The translations under genes were made by a program, and so were the position numbers. Shown here in pieces: positions 1 to 8,380 of a stretch of 40,743 bases of DNA. The first letter of the stretch is position 1. Every line of letters starts with the position of its first letter. This DNA is from a bacterium (GTDB lineage: Bacteria; Verrucomicrobiota; Verrucomicrobiia; Limisphaerales; UBA11358), in the NCBI GenBank assembly GCA_021780375.1, contig JAJXYT010000044.1, positions 1-40,743 on the forward strand, given 5' to 3'. The notes beneath the pieces are model-generated. The model was not told the DNA's origin, did no database searches, and saw nothing but the letters and a program-made list of their open reading frames with translations.

Positions 1-1
1 C

Positions 2-589
2 CGGCGCCAGGAAAAAGATCCGGAGAACGCCGAGGGCCGCATTCGTAACCTGAAGGAATTAATGGCCACGATGGACACGGTTTCGGACCGCCGGTCTCCG
101 ACCCGGCACGATTCAACAGACTATCCCCAACGCGCCGGGTCGGAGCCCGGCATTCCACCGGCCGAGCGTCTTCAGACCTTTCTCGAAGAAATCACACTCG
201 ACACGGAGCGCGAGGAAGAGGAAGAAAACCAGGGTGACGCGGTCACGCTGATCACCATGCACTCGTGCAAAGGACTGGAATTCCGGCATGTGTTCATCGT
301 CGGCCTGGAGGACGGTCTGCTGCCTCATTCACGCTCGAAGGCCGAAGGCACACTCGACGAGGAACGCCGGCTGTTTTATGTCGCCATCACCCGTGCCATG
401 GAGACGCTGACCCTCAGCCACTGCGGCGGTCGGAAGAAATACGGCCAGCTCCTGCCCTGCCACCCTTCGCCGTTCCTGAAGGAATTGCCGGAGGAGCACG
501 TTGAACACGCGGACGATAAATCCAAGCAACCCGTTTCCCTGGAAACCGGCAAAGACTTTTTCGCCGCCATGCGCCAGGTCATTGATTGA
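2..589 (+). CDS. UvrD/Rep/PcrA-type DNA helicase, C-terminal part
   Basis: The reading frame is open from the window edge, so this is the 3' end of a gene that begins outside. It shows the last superfamily 1A helicase motifs: motif V in VTLITMHSCKGLEFRHVF (the MHxxKGLEF signature of UvrD, Rep and PcrA) and motif VI in DEERRLFYVAITRA, whose arginine contacts ATP. The family consists of ATP-driven 3'-5' helicases acting in excision repair, mismatch repair or replication restart. An acidic, low-complexity stretch (EREEEEEN) precedes motif V. The tail after motif VI is about 70 residues and lacks the usual Tudor-like end of PcrA, so the exact subfamily is not settled. The Walker A half is not in the window. 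Acs follows 63 nt downstream on the same strand. Confidence 0.9.
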   Translation, partial: RRQEKDPENAEGRIRNLKELMATMDTVSDRRSPTRHDSTDYPQRAGSEPGIPPAERLQTFLEEITLDTEREEEEENQGDAVTLITMHSCKGLEFRHVFIVGLEDGLLPHSRSKAEGTLDEERRLFYVAITRAMETLTLSHCGGRKKYGQLLPCHPSPFLKELPEEHVEHADDKSKQPVSLETGKDFFAAMRQVID

Positions 590-652
590 CCCGCAGGCAC
601 TTGCAAAAGCCTTAATTCAATCCATCAGCGCGATTGACAGGAGGGTTTAATT

Positions 653-2665
653 TTGCGGAAATGCGCGGAGTCCATTTTACAGCGCAACATGAGTGACCAA
701 GCCATTTCGACTGATTCGTTGCTGCAGGAAAGCCGCACCTTCCCGCCACCGCCGGAAATTTTGCGGCACGCCCATCTTAACGCCGCGCAGTACCACGCCA
801 TGTACGAACGTTCCCTCCATGAGCCGGAGGCTTTCTGGCTGGAACAGGCGGAAACCCTGGATTGGTTCAAGAAACCAACGGTCGCGCGAAAATTCACCTG
901 GGACACTGACGCGCGGATCATCCGGCACGCCTGGTTCGAGAATGGCCAGCTCAATGTGACCGTCAACTGCCTCGACCGCCATCTGAGAACCAAAACGCGC
1001 GATAAAATCGCCATCCTCTGGCAGGGCGAACCGGAGGAGGAAGTCAAAAAAATCACCTACGCGGAATTGCACGCGGAGGTCTGCAAATTCGCGAATGCGC
1101 TGAAATCGCTGGGCGTCCGGAAAGGCGACCGCGTGGCGATTTACCTGCCGATGGTCCCCGAAGCCGCCGTTGCCCTGCTCGCCTGCGCCCGGATCGGTGC
1201 AATCCACTCAGTCGTCTTTGGCGGATTCAGCGCCGATTCACTGGCCGACCGCATCAACGATTCGGCGTGCAAGGTGCTCATCACCGCGAACGTGTCGTTG
1301 CGCGGCGGGAAAAGCATTCCCCTGAAAGCCATTGCCGATGAGGCCTTGCAGAAGACTTCCTGCATCGAAAAAGTCATCGTCGTCAAACGCAACGACGAGT
1401 CGTGCCATTTCGATTCCAGCCGCGACATCTGGTATCACGAGTTGTTGGCCAGGGCTTCCCCGGACTGTCCGCCGGAGAAAATGGATGCGGAGGATTTTCT
1501 GTTCATCCTGTACACGTCCGGTTCGACCGGCAAACCCAAGGGCGTGGTTCACAGCACCGCCGGTTATCTCTTGTGGATCGCGCTGACGCACAAATACGTC
1601 TTCGACATTCACGACGACGACATTTACTTCTGCACGGCGGATATCGGCTGGGTGACCGGCCACAGCTACGTCGTTTACGGCCCGCTCTGCAACGGCGCGA
1701 CCACGTTGATGTTCGAAGGCGTGCCGACGTGGCCCGACGCCGGGCGTTTCTGGAAGATTGTGGAGAAGTTCAAAGTCACGGCGTTTTACACCGCGCCGAC
1801 GGCCATCCGCGCGCTCATCCGGCTGGGTAATGAATGGCCGAACAAGCACGATTTAAACTCGTTGCGCGTGCTGGGCACCGTCGGCGAGCCCATCAATCCC
1901 GAGGCCTGGATGTGGTATCATAAGCAGATCGGCAAGGGCCGCCGCCCCATCATGGACACCTGGTGGCAAACCGAGACCGGCGGATTCATGATCACTCCCC
2001 TGCCTGGCGTTCACACGCTCAAACCCGGCAGCGCAAACCGCCCCTTCTGGGGCGTCGAACCCGTGGTGCTGCGCGATGACGGCGCGGAATGCGCGCCGAA
2101 CGAAGGCGGCAAGCTGTGCATCAAGAAACCGTGGCCCGGCATGATGCGCACGACCTGGGGCGACCACGACCGTTTCATCAACACCTACTTCACCACGTAC
2201 AAAAACATGTATTTCACCGGGGACGGTTGCCGGGTGGACGCCGATGGCGATTACTGGCTGATGGGCCGCGTGGACGATGTGGTGAACGTTTCCGGCCACC
2301 GCATCGGCACCGCGGAAGTCGAGAGTGCGCTGGTCAGTCACCCCAAGGTGGCCGAAGCCGCGGTGGCGCCCATGCCGCACGACATCAAAGGCCAGGCGCT
2401 CTACGCTTTCGTGACCCTTAAGGACGGCATTGCCGACGGTGAGGAATTGAAAACGGAACTGGCGCAGCATGTCCGCAAGGAAATCGGGGCGATTGCCGTG
2501 CCGGACAAGATTCAATTTGCGCCCGGCCTGCCGAAGACGCGCTCGGGCAAAATCATGCGCCGCATCCTCCGCAAAATCGCCGAGGACCAGACCGACCAGA
2601 TTGGCGACATCACCACGCTGGCCGATTCGGCGGTGGTTGAAGCGTTGGTCAAAGGGAAACAGTGA
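653..2665 (+). CDS. acs: Acetyl-CoA synthetase (AMP-forming)
   Basis: Activates acetate with ATP to acetyl-AMP and then acetyl-CoA in the cytoplasm, feeding acetate into central metabolism. All ANL-superfamily signatures are present: the P-loop-like [15 protein letters not shown] near residue 286, WWQTETGG near 437, the hinge and core region YFTGDG...[13 protein letters not shown], and the C-terminal [10 protein letters not shown], whose lysine near residue 632 is the acetylation-controlled catalytic residue of the family. Length 670 aa against about 650 typical. A strong AGGAGGG at 639-645 lies 7 nt before a TTG at 653, which supports that start. An ATG at 689 (MSDQAIS) has no Shine-Dalgarno but would give the more usual N-terminus. 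The function is clear; only the start is uncertain. Confidence 0.95.
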   Translation: MRKCAESILQRNMSDQAISTDSLLQESRTFPPPPEILRHAHLNAAQYHAMYERSLHEPEAFWLEQAETLDWFKKPTVARKFTWDTDARIIRHAWFENGQLNVTVNCLDRHLRTKTRDKIAILWQGEPEEEVKKITYAELHAEVCKFANALKSLGVRKGDRVAIYLPMVPEAAVALLACARIGAIHSVVFGGFSADSLADRINDSACKVLITANVSLRGGKSIPLKAIADEALQKTSCIEKVIVVKRNDESCHFDSSRDIWYHELLARASPDCPPEKMDAEDFLFILYTSGSTGKPKGVVHSTAGYLLWIALTHKYVFDIHDDDIYFCTADIGWVTGHSYVVYGPLCNGATTLMFEGVPTWPDAGRFWKIVEKFKVTAFYTAPTAIRALIRLGNEWPNKHDLNSLRVLGTVGEPINPEAWMWYHKQIGKGRRPIMDTWWQTETGGFMITPLPGVHTLKPGSANRPFWGVEPVVLRDDGAECAPNEGGKLCIKKPWPGMMRTTWGDHDRFINTYFTTYKNMYFTGDGCRVDADGDYWLMGRVDDVVNVSGHRIGTAEVESALVSHPKVAEAAVAPMPHDIKGQALYAFVTLKDGIADGEELKTELAQHVRKEIGAIAVPDKIQFAPGLPKTRSGKIMRRILRKIAEDQTDQIGDITTLADSAVVEALVKGKQ

Positions 2666-2671
2666 TTCGAG

Positions 2672-2712
2672 TTGCTGGAATCAAGTTTTAGGCGATAATG
2701 ACATGATGACAT
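2672..2712 (+). promoter_or_regulatory. Possible promoter/operator of the toxin-antitoxin-like pair
   Basis: TTGCTG (2672-2677) and GATAAT (2694-2699) are 16 nt apart and could be -35 and -10 boxes. Directly after lies a tandem direct repeat TGACAT at 2699-2704 and 2707-2712, ending just before the antitoxin ATG at 2714. Autoregulated toxin-antitoxin operons often have such repeats over the promoter. The -35 box matches consensus at only three of six positions, so this is tentative. Confidence 0.3.
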
Positions 2713-2713
2713 T

Positions 2714-2911
2714 ATGAACGCGGCAGAGGTCATTGAACAAATCAAGGGATTGCCGCCCGCTGAACGGGCGCAAGTGGCCAGGTTTGTCATGGAACAGGAT
2801 GATTCATGGATTCCCGATGAGTTCAAGGAAGCCATGAAAGACGCGGAGGCCGGGCGGTTTGTGGACATGGAAACCGCCTTGCATGAAACGCCGCCGCCGC
2901 GTTTGCAATGA
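2714..2911 (+). CDS. Small antitoxin-like protein
   Basis: A 65-aa acidic protein. Its N-terminal half (AEVIEQIKGLPPAERAQVARFV) resembles the short helical dimerisation segment seen in small antitoxins and addiction-module proteins, and its C-terminus (GRFVDMETALHE) is acidic. Its stop overlaps the start of the next gene (ATGA at 2908-2911), the usual translational coupling of antitoxin and toxin. The neighbour is clearly RelE/ParE-like, which is the main reason for calling this an antitoxin. No DNA-binding fold can be assigned from the sequence alone. Because the partner toxin is frameshifted, this gene may be an orphan remnant. Confidence 0.6.
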   Translation: MNAAEVIEQIKGLPPAERAQVARFVMEQDDSWIPDEFKEAMKDAEAGRFVDMETALHETPPPRLQ

Positions 2912-3182
2912 AATACCGCTACCGCGCGGTGGAGCGGTTCTGGACCAGTTTCTATCGGTTGTCTCCCGCCCAAAGGAATCCGCGCGCCGGGCATGGAACA
3001 TTTTCAAGGAAGAGCCTTTCGATCCGCGCTTGCGGACGCATAAAATCCTGCGGCTGTCAGCGAACTACGGGCGCACGATTTACGCCGTTGAAATTGAAAG
3101 CAATTTACGCCTGTTGTTTTACCTCGACGGCGAGACCGTCGTTTCGTTGATTATCGGCACGCACGATATTTACAAGCGCTGA
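2908..3182 (+). pseudogene. RelE/ParE-like toxin, disrupted by a one-base frameshift
   Basis: Two overlapping frames together make one about 92-residue toxin. The N-terminal part MKYRYRAVERFWTSFYRL reads from the ATG at 2908. The C-terminal part (WNIFKEEPFDPRLRTHK, LRLSANYGRTIYAVEIE, GTHDIYKR) reads in another frame to the stop at 3182. The switch is at about 2970-2976 (GCCCAAAGG) and fits loss of one base. In RelE/ParE-superfamily toxins the phrase DPRLRTHK and the end GTHDIYK belong in one protein with this N-terminus. Members cleave ribosome-bound mRNA or poison gyrase; which applies here cannot be told. Explanations are real inactivation, a sequence error, or less likely a programmed shift, since no standard slippery heptamer in phase is visible. 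Confidence 0.75.
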
Positions 3183-3214
3183 TACGGCCGGCCGGGATGC
3201 GCCCCACTGCAACC

Positions 3215-3238
3215 GTAGCAGCCGATGTGAATCGGCTC
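3215..3238 (-). repeat. REP-like 24-nt hairpin element, copy 1 (inverted)
   Basis: A perfect 7-bp stem AGCCGAT/ATCGGCT (3220-3226 and 3231-3237) with loop GTGA, flanked by the conserved GCTGCT word when read on the minus strand. It aligns without gaps to copies at 3265-3288 and 3555-3578. Confidence 0.65.
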
Positions 3239-3264
3239 ATTATTTTGCGGGCGATTTTTAGATG

Positions 3265-3288
3265 GAGCGGACTCACGTCTGCTGCTGC
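3265..3288 (+). repeat. REP-like 24-nt hairpin element, copy 2
   Basis: Stem AGCGGAC/GTCTGCT (3266-3272 and 3277-3283) with one mismatch and loop TCAC, followed by GCT. It shares GAGC at its start and GCTGCT near its end with the other two copies. Confidence 0.65.
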
Positions 3289-3554
3289 CGCAAAACGCTG
3301 ACGGACGGGGCGCAACCGCAAAACTGGAGAAGGCGGACTTGTCGCATCCCGCAAGGCGGGACGGACGGGAACTCTTTTCCCGAATTCAGTTTGGGATGGA
3401 GGATTGGGGGACAAACGGAGTTAACCACGGATGGACACGGATTGCGCGATGGAGCCGGGGAAAAGCGGTGGAGGGCCGCCGCAATCCAAAACGCTGGCGC
3501 GAATGCCGATGCCTTCCAGAATGAGTCTCGTGAACTCGACTCCTGCAAAAGTTA

Positions 3555-3578
3555 GAGCGAACTGACGTTCGCTGCTAC
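3555..3578 (+). repeat. REP-like 24-nt hairpin element, copy 3
   Basis: Perfect stem AGCGAAC/GTTCGCT (3556-3562 and 3567-3573), loop TGAC, followed by GCTAC. Together the three copies define GAGC-NNA-NTNAC-NTNN-GCTGCT-NC. Stem bases change together, as expected for a conserved structure. Confidence 0.65.
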
Positions 3579-3659
3579 GACTCGCGAGTACGCTCGCCCC
3601 GCCAGATGCGGCTCATGGAACAGCTTGCGCACTCCGGTAAATATCTTATACTCACCGTA

Positions 3660-3815
3660 ATGAAATTTGCTTTGGCTATTCTGGTGTATTTGCTGATGGG
3701 CGTCGTTTTAGCCGCGGGGATTTTGCTGACGGTCGCCGGCAAACCGTGGTTCCTGATTGCCGCCGTCATCGCCTACGTGGTCGCCTTCGGCCGCATCGGC
3801 TGCATGACGCACTAA
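3660..3815 (+). CDS. Small two-helix membrane protein of unknown function
   Basis: The 51-residue protein starts at the ATG at 3660; the frame runs on upstream, but those extra residues overlap low-complexity intergenic DNA. Two hydrophobic segments (about residues 3-22, FALAILVYLLMGVVLAAG, and 28-44, WFLIAAVIAYVVAFG) are joined by a short loop with Gly-Lys-Pro, and a short polar tail (RIGCMTH) ends it. It is probably an inner-membrane hairpin. I do not recognise a family with a known function. It stands alone between the repeat region and a convergent protease gene, so context says nothing about its role. Confidence 0.6.
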   Translation: MKFALAILVYLLMGVVLAAGILLTVAGKPWFLIAAVIAYVVAFGRIGCMTH

Positions 3816-3876
3816 TTTCGGAGATAGGAGATGGCAGATCGGAGTCAGGATTTCCCCAACTGCCAGCTTCCAGCTT

Positions 3877-5235
3877 CTATTTCTGCGGGACCGGAAAGTT
3901 CTGTTTAAGCGAATTCTCGATCTGTGTCCAGCTTTGGCCCGTGGCTGTCCTGGTTCCGGCGGCGATTCCGGTCATGTAGGCGCTGGACACGGAAGTGCCC
4001 TGAATCAGCCACGGCTGGTTGCCCAGATAAACGATAGTGTTTCCGGGCGCGCCCAGAGCTATAAAGTTCCCGTAATTCGCATAGGACGCGATCAATCCCC
4101 GGTCCACGGCCGTCACCGCAATCACGCCCGGGTCCGCCGCGGGATACGTGGGAGTGGCAACGGGTTGGTTGCCGGCGGCGGCAAAAATCTGAATACCATC
4201 GTTGACCGCCTGTTGAATCATGGCGTCCAAAACCGAACTGTCGCCGGTACTGCCGAGGCTCAAATTCAGAACAGTCGCACCGCCGTTGACCGCCGCCTGA
4301 ATGCCCAGGGCAACGTTCCAACTCGTCGTGGTCGCACTGGAACCATAAACGTCCACGGGCAGAATTTGCGCGGACGTGGCGCCCTGCCCCGCGATGCCCA
4401 TGGCCCGCAAGATGGTTTCCGCCATGGCCGTGCCGTGCGTGATGTCGCTGCTGCCGGGCGACGCGTCGCCAGCCACGGAAATTTCCTTGAGCAAAAACTG
4501 GTTGAGTGAGCCGTCGAGCGACTGTACCGGCGTATCCACCAGGCCGACAATGACCTTGCCGGAACTGCCCGGCGGATTGAGTTGCAGGTTCACCGGCGGC
4601 AGGGACGCGGAGGTGAGCGCCTGCGAGGTCGGCGGCGGGTCGAAATAATAATTGTAATCCACGTCCGAGGCGTCCGTGTTGTTCTGCAACTGGCTCAAGG
4701 CAGCGTCCGCCGAGGCGGCATCGGCAAATTCGAGACGATAAATTCCGAGCTTGTCCATGCGGCCAACCACCTTCGCACCATACAGCCTGGCCAGGGCATC
4801 GGGATTTACGCCGGGTTTGAGTTTCACGAGCAATTCATTGGGCACGTGTTTGGCCCGGGCGGTCCGGGGCACGCGCACCAACTGGGTGGCGTTCTCCATT
4901 TTGGTCGTAAAAACGTAGAGATGCGGCGCGGCATGGGTCTGCGGGATCAGGGCGAAATTGAGGTCGCCGAACAACATCCGCAATGCCTCGCCGGTCGGCA
5001 GATTCTTGAATTTGGCGGAGGCGCTATGCGTCGTGCCCGGTTCGAGATAGACCCGCCAGCCGGTCTGAGCGGTGATCTCCACCAACAGATTCGACAGACT
5101 CAACGAATGCACGTCTGCGTCCACCCGGCCGGCGGCCGGCCGCCAGACAATGGAGTTGGTCTGCGCGCCCGCGCTAAAGTTGAACGCGAGCCATAAACAA
5201 AAAACTATTATCGCAAATTTTCGCCGCCCGCTCAT
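3877..5235 (-). CDS. Secreted subtilisin-like (S8) serine protease
   Basis: A 452-aa exported protease. Residues 1-24 form a signal peptide (FAIIVFCLWLAFNFSAGAQ). Residues about 30-110 resemble the short secretin/TonB N-terminal (STN) fold, with LSLSNLLVEITAQTGWRV and LPTGEALRMLFGDL. Residues about 125-200 look like an inhibitor-type propeptide (NELLVKLKPGVNPDALARL). The S8 triad is visible: Asp in GLVDTPVQ near 230, His in DITHGTAMAE near 266 and Ser in GTSVSSAYMTG near 415, with the oxyanion Asn in AAAGNQ. The protein ends soon after the catalytic Ser domain, with no anchor or sorting tail. It acts outside the cytoplasm; the substrate is unknown. The STN-like front is uncommon for S8 proteases and may dock it to an outer-membrane partner. 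Confidence 0.88.
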   Translation of the reverse strand: MSGRRKFAIIVFCLWLAFNFSAGAQTNSIVWRPAAGRVDADVHSLSLSNLLVEITAQTGWRVYLEPGTTHSASAKFKNLPTGEALRMLFGDLNFALIPQTHAAPHLYVFTTKMENATQLVRVPRTARAKHVPNELLVKLKPGVNPDALARLYGAKVVGRMDKLGIYRLEFADAASADAALSQLQNNTDASDVDYNYYFDPPPTSQALTSASLPPVNLQLNPPGSSGKVIVGLVDTPVQSLDGSLNQFLLKEISVAGDASPGSSDITHGTAMAETILRAMGIAGQGATSAQILPVDVYGSSATTTSWNVALGIQAAVNGGATVLNLSLGSTGDSSVLDAMIQQAVNDGIQIFAAAGNQPVATPTYPAADPGVIAVTAVDRGLIASYANYGNFIALGAPGNTIVYLGNQPWLIQGTSVSSAYMTGIAAGTRTATGQSWTQIENSLKQNFPVPQK

Positions 5236-5252
5236 GTTTGTATTTATGACCT

Positions 5253-5314
5253 ATGATTTACGATTTATGATTTTTCCCGGCTGTAACAATCATAAATCAT
5301 AAATCGTAAATCAT
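5253..5314. repeat. AT-rich 21-bp perfect inverted repeat
   Basis: The arms at 5253-5273 and 5294-5314 are exact reverse complements, built from the heptamers AAATCAT and AAATCGT, with a 20-nt loop. The right arm reaches the rfbB stop codon. The stem has few G-C pairs and no T-tract placed for termination, so it looks more like a member of the heptamer repeat family at 7465-7492 and 8381-8408 than an intrinsic terminator. Confidence 0.6.
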
Positions 5315-6324
5315 CAATGGCCAGTCACGGCCTTCACCCACGCTTGATTATCCAGATACCATTGGATGGTTTCGCGGATGCCCTGTTCAAACTTGTGCGC
5401 GGGCGCCCAGCCAAGCTCGCGCTGAATCTTCGAGGCGTCAATGGCATAGCGCCGGTCATGGCCGGGGCGGTCTTTGACGAAGGAAATCAGCTGGCGCGAA
5501 TGGCCGCCCAGCCCGGGCGCAAGTTCGTCAATACTGTCGCAAATCAATTCCACGATGCGGAGGTTGGCCCATTCGTTGTGGCCGCCGATGTTGTAGGTTT
5601 CGCCCAGGGATCCACGCGTGAGCACCCGCCAGAGCGCCTCGGCGTGGTCGCGCACGTAAAGCCAGTCGCGCACGTTCAGGCCATCGCCATAGACCGGGAC
5701 CGGCCGGCGCGCGAGGATGCTTTGAATGACGACGGGAATCAGCTTTTCGGGAAACTGATACGGCCCATAATTGTTCGAGCAATTGGTGATGACCGTCGGC
5801 AAACCATAGGTGTGATGATAGGCGCGCACGAGCATGTCGCTGGCGGCCTTGCTGGCGGAGTAAGGCGAGTTCGGCGCATAAGGCGTGGCCTCCTCGAAGA
5901 ATCCCGTCGGGCCGAGCGAGCCGTAAACCTCGTCCGTGGAAACGTGATGAAAGCGTTTATCAGCAAAATTGCCACTCCAGATTGCGCGGCAGGCTTCGAG
6001 CAGATTGAACGTGCCGACGACATTGGTGTGGATGAAATCGCCCGGGCCGGTGATGGAACGGTCCACGTGCGATTCCGCCGCGAGGTGCATAACGTGGGTG
6101 ATGCCGTATTGCTTGACGACGCGCAACCCGGCGGCCTTGTCGCGCAAATCCACCCGCTCAAAAACATATTTGGGATGCCGGGAAACCTTCTCCAGATTTT
6201 CCAGATGGCCGGCGTAAGTCAGGCAATCCAGATTGACCAGCCGGGCGACCTCCGGCCGGTCAATGACGTGATGAATCACGTTCGACCCGATAAATCCCGC
6301 ACCGCCTGTAATCAATAAATTCAT
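5314..6324 (-). CDS. rfbB: dTDP-glucose 4,6-dehydratase
   Basis: Converts dTDP-glucose to dTDP-4-keto-6-deoxyglucose with bound NAD+, the second step toward dTDP-rhamnose and related deoxysugars. It is an extended short-chain dehydrogenase of 336 aa, the usual length. GGAGFIGSN at residues 7-15 binds NAD+. STDEVYG near 129 supplies the catalytic Thr-Asp-Glu. YSASK near 155-160 holds the Tyr and Lys. [14 protein letters not shown] and the late [11 protein letters not shown] are typical of RfbB. It lies downstream of rfbA and an RmlD-like reductase on the same strand, separated by spacers of about 100 nt filled with repeats, so it is a loose cluster and not a tight operon. Confidence 0.96.
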   Translation of the reverse strand: MNLLITGGAGFIGSNVIHHVIDRPEVARLVNLDCLTYAGHLENLEKVSRHPKYVFERVDLRDKAAGLRVVKQYGITHVMHLAAESHVDRSITGPGDFIHTNVVGTFNLLEACRAIWSGNFADKRFHHVSTDEVYGSLGPTGFFEEATPYAPNSPYSASKAASDMLVRAYHHTYGLPTVITNCSNNYGPYQFPEKLIPVVIQSILARRPVPVYGDGLNVRDWLYVRDHAEALWRVLTRGSLGETYNIGGHNEWANLRIVELICDSIDELAPGLGGHSRQLISFVKDRPGHDRRYAIDASKIQRELGWAPAHKFEQGIRETIQWYLDNQAWVKAVTGH

Positions 6325-6334
6325 GGTTAAATAA

Positions 6335-6413
6335 GTAACTGGTTAAATCGGTTAAATGAGAAGCCAATCGAGCAGGTTCGAAGTTGTTGGGCCGGATTTG
6401 TTTAACCAGTTAC
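6335..6413. repeat. 13-bp perfect inverted repeat between rfbB and the reductase gene
   Basis: GTAACTGGTTAAA at 6335-6347 is the exact reverse complement of 6401-6413, with 53 nt between the arms. TTAAATAA also recurs outward on the left and as TTATTTAA on the right. It differs from the AAATCGT family but occupies the same kind of spacer. Confidence 0.55.
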
Positions 6414-6422
6414 GCATTCGAT

Positions 6423-7388
6423 TTATTTAACTCCTTGCGCCGCCTCGGGTTTCCAATTCCTGAGGGAATCTTCAATGGCTTCGACGACGGGCCGGATTTT
6501 CACGCCGGCGGCCAGCAGCTTCGACACGTCGAGCACGCAATTCGAGCGCGGTGTTTTGGCCGCTTTTTGATAAAACTCCGTGTCATCCCGCCAAAACTCG
6601 AACCGTTTGGCCGGTTTTAAAATCTGTTCCACCAGGCCCACCACCTGCCGCGTCGTCACGAAGCCCGGGTTGGTCACGTTGTAGATGCCGAAAGGCGCGC
6701 GGCGTTCCCACAAATCCAGGCACGCCCGCGCAAAATCGCCACGATGCGAAATCGAATTTATATTTTCATACACCTTGGCATAGCGCTGAACTTTGCTGAG
6801 ATAATTGCGCGCGTTGTCGTATTCATCGAACGGAATCCGCAGCCGCCAGATGTAACTTCGGCCAACGCCGGTGATGGCCTCCTCGCCCAGCGCCTTGGTG
6901 CCGCTGTAAAAACTGCACGGCAGATCGCGAAAGGTGAAATTCGGATGATCGGTTTCCGTGAAACCCTGAATGGCCTCCGGCGATTGCTCGGCCAGGGAAT
7001 GGATGTCCGGCCGGGTCAAATCCTTTTCCGCGCGGGTTTGCCCGTTCCGGGTCAGTTTGGCTCCCGAAAAAATGCAGCCGGAGGAAACATGCCCCCACGG
7101 AACGGCGCAAACCGCACAGGCGTGGGCGATGATTTGCGGCAATAACGCGTTTCCTGCCAATGTCTCGGCCCGGGCAATTTCACAGGCGTCCACGTTGGGT
7201 TTGCCGGTAAAACCGGCGACATTGACGAGGAACTCCGGCTTGGTCCGTTTCAATAAATCCAGCAACACTTCGAACCGGCTGTAGTCCACTTCCTTGCGCG
7301 ACAGCGGCTGGAAAGGCCATTGGCGGCGCTGCAATTCGCGCACGAACGCTTCGCCAATGTAACCGGATGCACCGAGGAGTAAAATCAT
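6423..7388 (-). CDS. RmlD-like sugar-nucleotide reductase/epimerase (extended SDR)
   Basis: A 321-aa NAD(P)-dependent sugar-nucleotide enzyme. GASGYIG at residues 6-12 is the dinucleotide-binding loop and YSGTKALGE near 161 carries the catalytic Tyr-xxx-Lys. Its layout resembles RmlD (dTDP-4-dehydrorhamnose reductase): LVNVAGFTGKPNVDACE matches the RmlD region around NAAAYTAVDKAE, and a Ser-rich VSSGCIFSG follows. The match is loose, and the long segment after 110 is not typical of RfbD. Position between rfbA and rfbB suggests the last step of dTDP-6-deoxysugar synthesis. Another dTDP- or UDP-sugar reductase is possible, so no symbol is given. Confidence 0.75.
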   Translation of the reverse strand: MILLLGASGYIGEAFVRELQRRQWPFQPLSRKEVDYSRFEVLLDLLKRTKPEFLVNVAGFTGKPNVDACEIARAETLAGNALLPQIIAHACAVCAVPWGHVSSGCIFSGAKLTRNGQTRAEKDLTRPDIHSLAEQSPEAIQGFTETDHPNFTFRDLPCSFYSGTKALGEEAITGVGRSYIWRLRIPFDEYDNARNYLSKVQRYAKVYENINSISHRGDFARACLDLWERRAPFGIYNVTNPGFVTTRQVVGLVEQILKPAKRFEFWRDDTEFYQKAAKTPRSNCVLDVSKLLAAGVKIRPVVEAIEDSLRNWKPEAAQGVK

Positions 7389-7464
7389 AGAATGGATGAT
7401 GGATGCTGGATGATCGAGAATTGACCGGCGAATCGGAAACAGGCTTGTGTGCGATGCGGCGCAG

Positions 7465-7492
7465 AAATCGTAAATCGTAAATCGTAAATCAT
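7465..7492. repeat. Four tandem heptamers (AAATCGT x3, AAATCAT)
   Basis: AAATCGT repeats at 7465-7471, 7472-7478 and 7479-7485, with AAATCAT at 7486-7492, ending 8 nt from the rfbA stop codon. The same heptamers build the inverted repeat at 5253-5314. Confidence 0.6.
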
Positions 7493-7500
7493 AAATTTTG

Positions 7501-8373
7501 TTACAGTCGTTTTGCCTCCGCGACGACTTCGTTCAGATACGCGCGGTATTCACAGTTCGGCATCCGGCCGGTGAGTTCCTCCAATTGGGCCAGGTTGAGA
7601 AAGCCGGCGCGAAATGCGGCTTCTTCCGGGCAGCCGATCTTGATGCCGGCGCGTTTTTCAATCGCCTGCACGTAAGCCGAAGCGTCGTGGAGGCTGCTGC
7701 TGGTGCCCGCGTCCAGCCACGCAAAACCGCGGCTGAGCCGGTGGACATGCAATTGCCCGCGCTTCAGATACTCGACATTCAAATCCGAGATTTCCAATTC
7801 GCCGCGCGCAGAGGGTTTTAGCGATTTCGCGATGGCCACGACGTTATCGTCGTAAAGGTAAAGACCCGGCACGGCATAGTCACTCTTAGGGTGTTTTGGT
7901 TTTTCCTCGATGGAAATGGCCCGGCCCTCGCCGTCAAATTCGACGACGCCGTAGCGATCGGGATCGTTGACATGATAGCCAAAAATCATCGCGCCGTTCT
8001 TGAACTCGGCAATCTTGCGGTAAAAGACGTCGCTGCCGTAAAAAATATTGTCGCCCAGAATCAGCGCGACGCTGTCCTTGCCGGTGAACGATTCGGCAAT
8101 CAGAAAAGCCTGGGCAATTCCCTGGGGTTTGGGCTGCTCGCGGTATTGGACGGAAACGCCGAACCGGCTGCCGTCGCCGAGCATCTGTTTGAAACGCGGC
8201 AAATCATGCGGCGTGGAAATGAGGCACAAATCACGAATACCGCCTTCAATCAACGTCGTCAGCGGATAGTAAACCATCGGCTTGTCATAGACCGGCTGCA
8301 GCTGTTTACTCGCGACCAGGGTCAGCGGATACAGTCGTGAACCGGCGCCCCCGGCCAGAATGATGCCTTTCAT
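7501..8373 (-). CDS. rfbA: Glucose-1-phosphate thymidylyltransferase
   Basis: Joins glucose-1-phosphate and dTTP to dTDP-glucose, the first step of dTDP-rhamnose synthesis. The N-terminus MKGIILAGGAGSRLYPLT is the nucleotide-binding signature, followed by SKQLQPVYDKPMVYYPL typical of RfbA/RmlA. ALILGDNIFYG near 105-115 binds the metal and sugar, and SIEEKPKHPKSDYAVPGLY and GFAWLDAGT are also diagnostic. Length 290 aa is normal. The expected rfbC (3,5-epimerase) is absent from the cluster and must be elsewhere if rhamnose is the product. Confidence 0.97.
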   Translation of the reverse strand: MKGIILAGGAGSRLYPLTLVASKQLQPVYDKPMVYYPLTTLIEGGIRDLCLISTPHDLPRFKQMLGDGSRFGVSVQYREQPKPQGIAQAFLIAESFTGKDSVALILGDNIFYGSDVFYRKIAEFKNGAMIFGYHVNDPDRYGVVEFDGEGRAISIEEKPKHPKSDYAVPGLYLYDDNVVAIAKSLKPSARGELEISDLNVEYLKRGQLHVHRLSRGFAWLDAGTSSSLHDASAYVQAIEKRAGIKIGCPEEAAFRAGFLNLAQLEELTGRMPNCEYRAYLNEVVAEAKRL

Positions 8374-8380
8374 GCAATTT

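Larger units (their letters stand above)
3183..3659. other. Repeat-rich intergenic region without a gene
   Basis: No convincing coding sequence lies in these 477 nt; the short frames on both strands have no homology-like motifs and overlap hairpins. The region holds three copies of a 24-nt REP-like hairpin (listed separately) and a segment around 3420-3445 with the repeated words GGATGGA and CACGGAT. A TATACT at 3648-3653 just before the next ATG could be a -10 box, but no -35 partner is clear. Confidence 0.5.

Noticed and set aside
2965..2980. Programmed -1 frameshift in the toxin
   Set aside because: No X-XXY-YYZ heptamer lies in the correct phase and no clear downstream stem was seen; loss of a base is simpler.
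5253..5314. The 21-bp inverted repeat as an rfb terminator
   Set aside because: The stem is AT-rich, overlaps the rfbB stop and shares its units with other spacers that are not gene ends.
5317..6318. A 333-codon frame opposite rfbB
   Set aside because: RfbB is unambiguous; the opposite frame has no domain signature.
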